From: Chitinophagaceae bacterium | GTDB taxonomy: Bacteria > Bacteroidota > Bacteroidia > Chitinophagales > Chitinophagaceae | Assembly: GCA_025351145.1 (NCBI GenBank) | Contig: JANXWM010000701.1 | Coordinates: 1 to 6,903, forward strand | DNA: 6,903 nucleotides | Direction: 5' to 3' | Shown here: positions 6,658 through 6,903 of the stretch, one piece after another | How the letters are laid out: each line of letters starts with the position of its first letter | Position numbering within the stretch: the stretch's first letter is position 1 | Translations under genes and position numbers: made by a program | Notes under the pieces: model-generated | What the model saw: only the letters and a program-made list of their open reading frames with translations | What the model was told of the DNA's origin: nothing | Databases searched by the model: none

Positions 6658-6751
6658 TTCGGTAAAGCCCATGCATAGTCCGAACGTAGAAGAGTGCGAC
6701 GCAACGGAAGCTTCATAGACATTCTTTGGCCCGGCTCACAAAAAAATCTGT
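6658..6751 (+). repeat. Repeat copy E, right arm of the second inverted pair
   Basis: The core lies at 6692-6704. Upstream come TTCGGTAAAG (6658-6667), CATAGTCCGAACGTA and then the core; downstream come CGGAAGCTTCAT, GGCCCGGCTCAC and AAAAAAATCTGT. This copy matches solo copy A most closely, over about 80 bp with small gaps. It ends about 85 bp before the ddl start codon. Confidence 0.8.
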
Positions 6752-6837
6752 CTTATTTTATAAAAGCAGTAACTAATTAAAGTTTCCTTCATAAAAAATT
6801 CTATTTCTTTGCTTCTTTAAATTAATCAGTGTACTTC

Positions 6838-6903
6838 ATGAAAAAAACAATAGCCCTCGTAACAGGCGGTTACAGCGGTGAAGCGGAGATAAGTTATAAA
6901 AGC
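6838..6903 (+). CDS. ddl: D-alanine--D-alanine ligase, N-terminal 22 codons, runs off the right edge
   Basis: The ATG at 6838 opens the frame MKKTIALVTGGYSGEAEISYKS with no stop before the edge. A short beta strand followed by a GG-x-S-x-E loop is the N-terminal signature of D-Ala-D-Ala ligases, and the form VTGGYSGE is the one I associate with the Bacteroidetes enzymes. The full enzyme, usually about 310-360 residues with an ATP-grasp fold, joins two D-alanines with ATP in the cytoplasm for peptidoglycan precursors. Only the first strand and loop are visible, so the call rests on a short match. A loose -7-like box, TTTCTTTG at 6804-6811 (one mismatch to TAnnTTTG), could be its promoter, with a leader of about 20 nt. 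The upstream terminator and repeat pair suggest it is not co-transcribed with the ferredoxin gene. Confidence 0.8.
   Translation, partial: MKKTIALVTGGYSGEAEISYKS

Larger units (their letters stand above)
6519..6751. mobile_element. Possible REPIN-like or MITE-like element built from copies D and E
   Basis: A 233-bp unit is bounded by 12-bp perfect inverted ends (ACAGATTTTTTT at 6519-6530 and AAAAAAATCTGT at 6740-6751). It contains two inverted repeat arms of which 25 nt (6565-6589 and 6680-6704) match at 23 positions. The 90-nt middle has its own small stem, with GGGC 6648-6651 facing GCCC 6667-6670 and ATGCA/TGCAT outside it. It has no coding capacity, so movement would need an enzyme encoded elsewhere. 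No obvious target duplication was seen. That it is mobile is inference. Confidence 0.4.

Noticed and set aside
255..6751. CRISPR array
   Set aside because: The repeat copies are few, far apart, in both orientations and without uniform spacers; no cas genes are present.

Overview
The window looks like a piece of a Bacteroidetes chromosome, most likely from the Chitinophagaceae or a close relative. This is inferred from several features: AT-rich spacers with little Shine-Dalgarno signal, promoter motifs of the TAnnTTTG type, a soluble multi-PAS hybrid histidine kinase with a C-terminal HPt, a short LuxC-type acyl-CoA reductase back to back with a dicluster ferredoxin, and a D-Ala-D-Ala ligase start of the form seen in that group. 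No rRNA, tRNA, CRISPR array or transposase gene was found.

Layout. Positions 1-222 hold the N-terminal part of an unrecognised minus-strand gene that runs off the left edge. Positions 357-4280 (minus) hold a 1307-residue cytosolic hybrid sensor kinase: coiled coil, about six PAS domains, HisKA, HATPase, receiver, HPt. Positions 4522-4713 (minus) hold a possible 63-residue protein of unknown function. Positions 4896-5891 (minus) encode an acyl-CoA reductase of the LuxC family, and 5975-6322 (plus) a 115-residue ferredoxin with two 4Fe-4S motifs. These two genes diverge from an 83-bp spacer that has a clear -7 promoter element for the ferredoxin. After a 515-bp non-coding stretch, the first 22 codons of ddl begin at 6838 and run off the right edge.

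The non-coding DNA is the most unusual part. Five copies of an intergenic repeat share the 13-nt core GAGTGCGACGCAA. Four form two head-to-head pairs (4321-4487 and 6519-6751) that could fold into long hairpins; the fifth (255-336) is a solo half-element. This is the architecture of REP doublets (REPINs) or small MITEs. Between the ferredoxin gene and the second pair lies a compact unit with a Bacteroidetes-type promoter (6360-6390), two small hairpins and a strong intrinsic terminator (6451-6486). It reads as a candidate small RNA of about 90 nt.

How the genes may work together: the ferredoxin and the acyl-CoA reductase plausibly share a physiological setting (redox and fatty-acyl metabolism), but a direct partnership is inference. 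The kinase carries a complete His-Asp-His relay yet has no partner response regulator in the window, so its output lies elsewhere. Ddl belongs to peptidoglycan precursor synthesis and appears independent.
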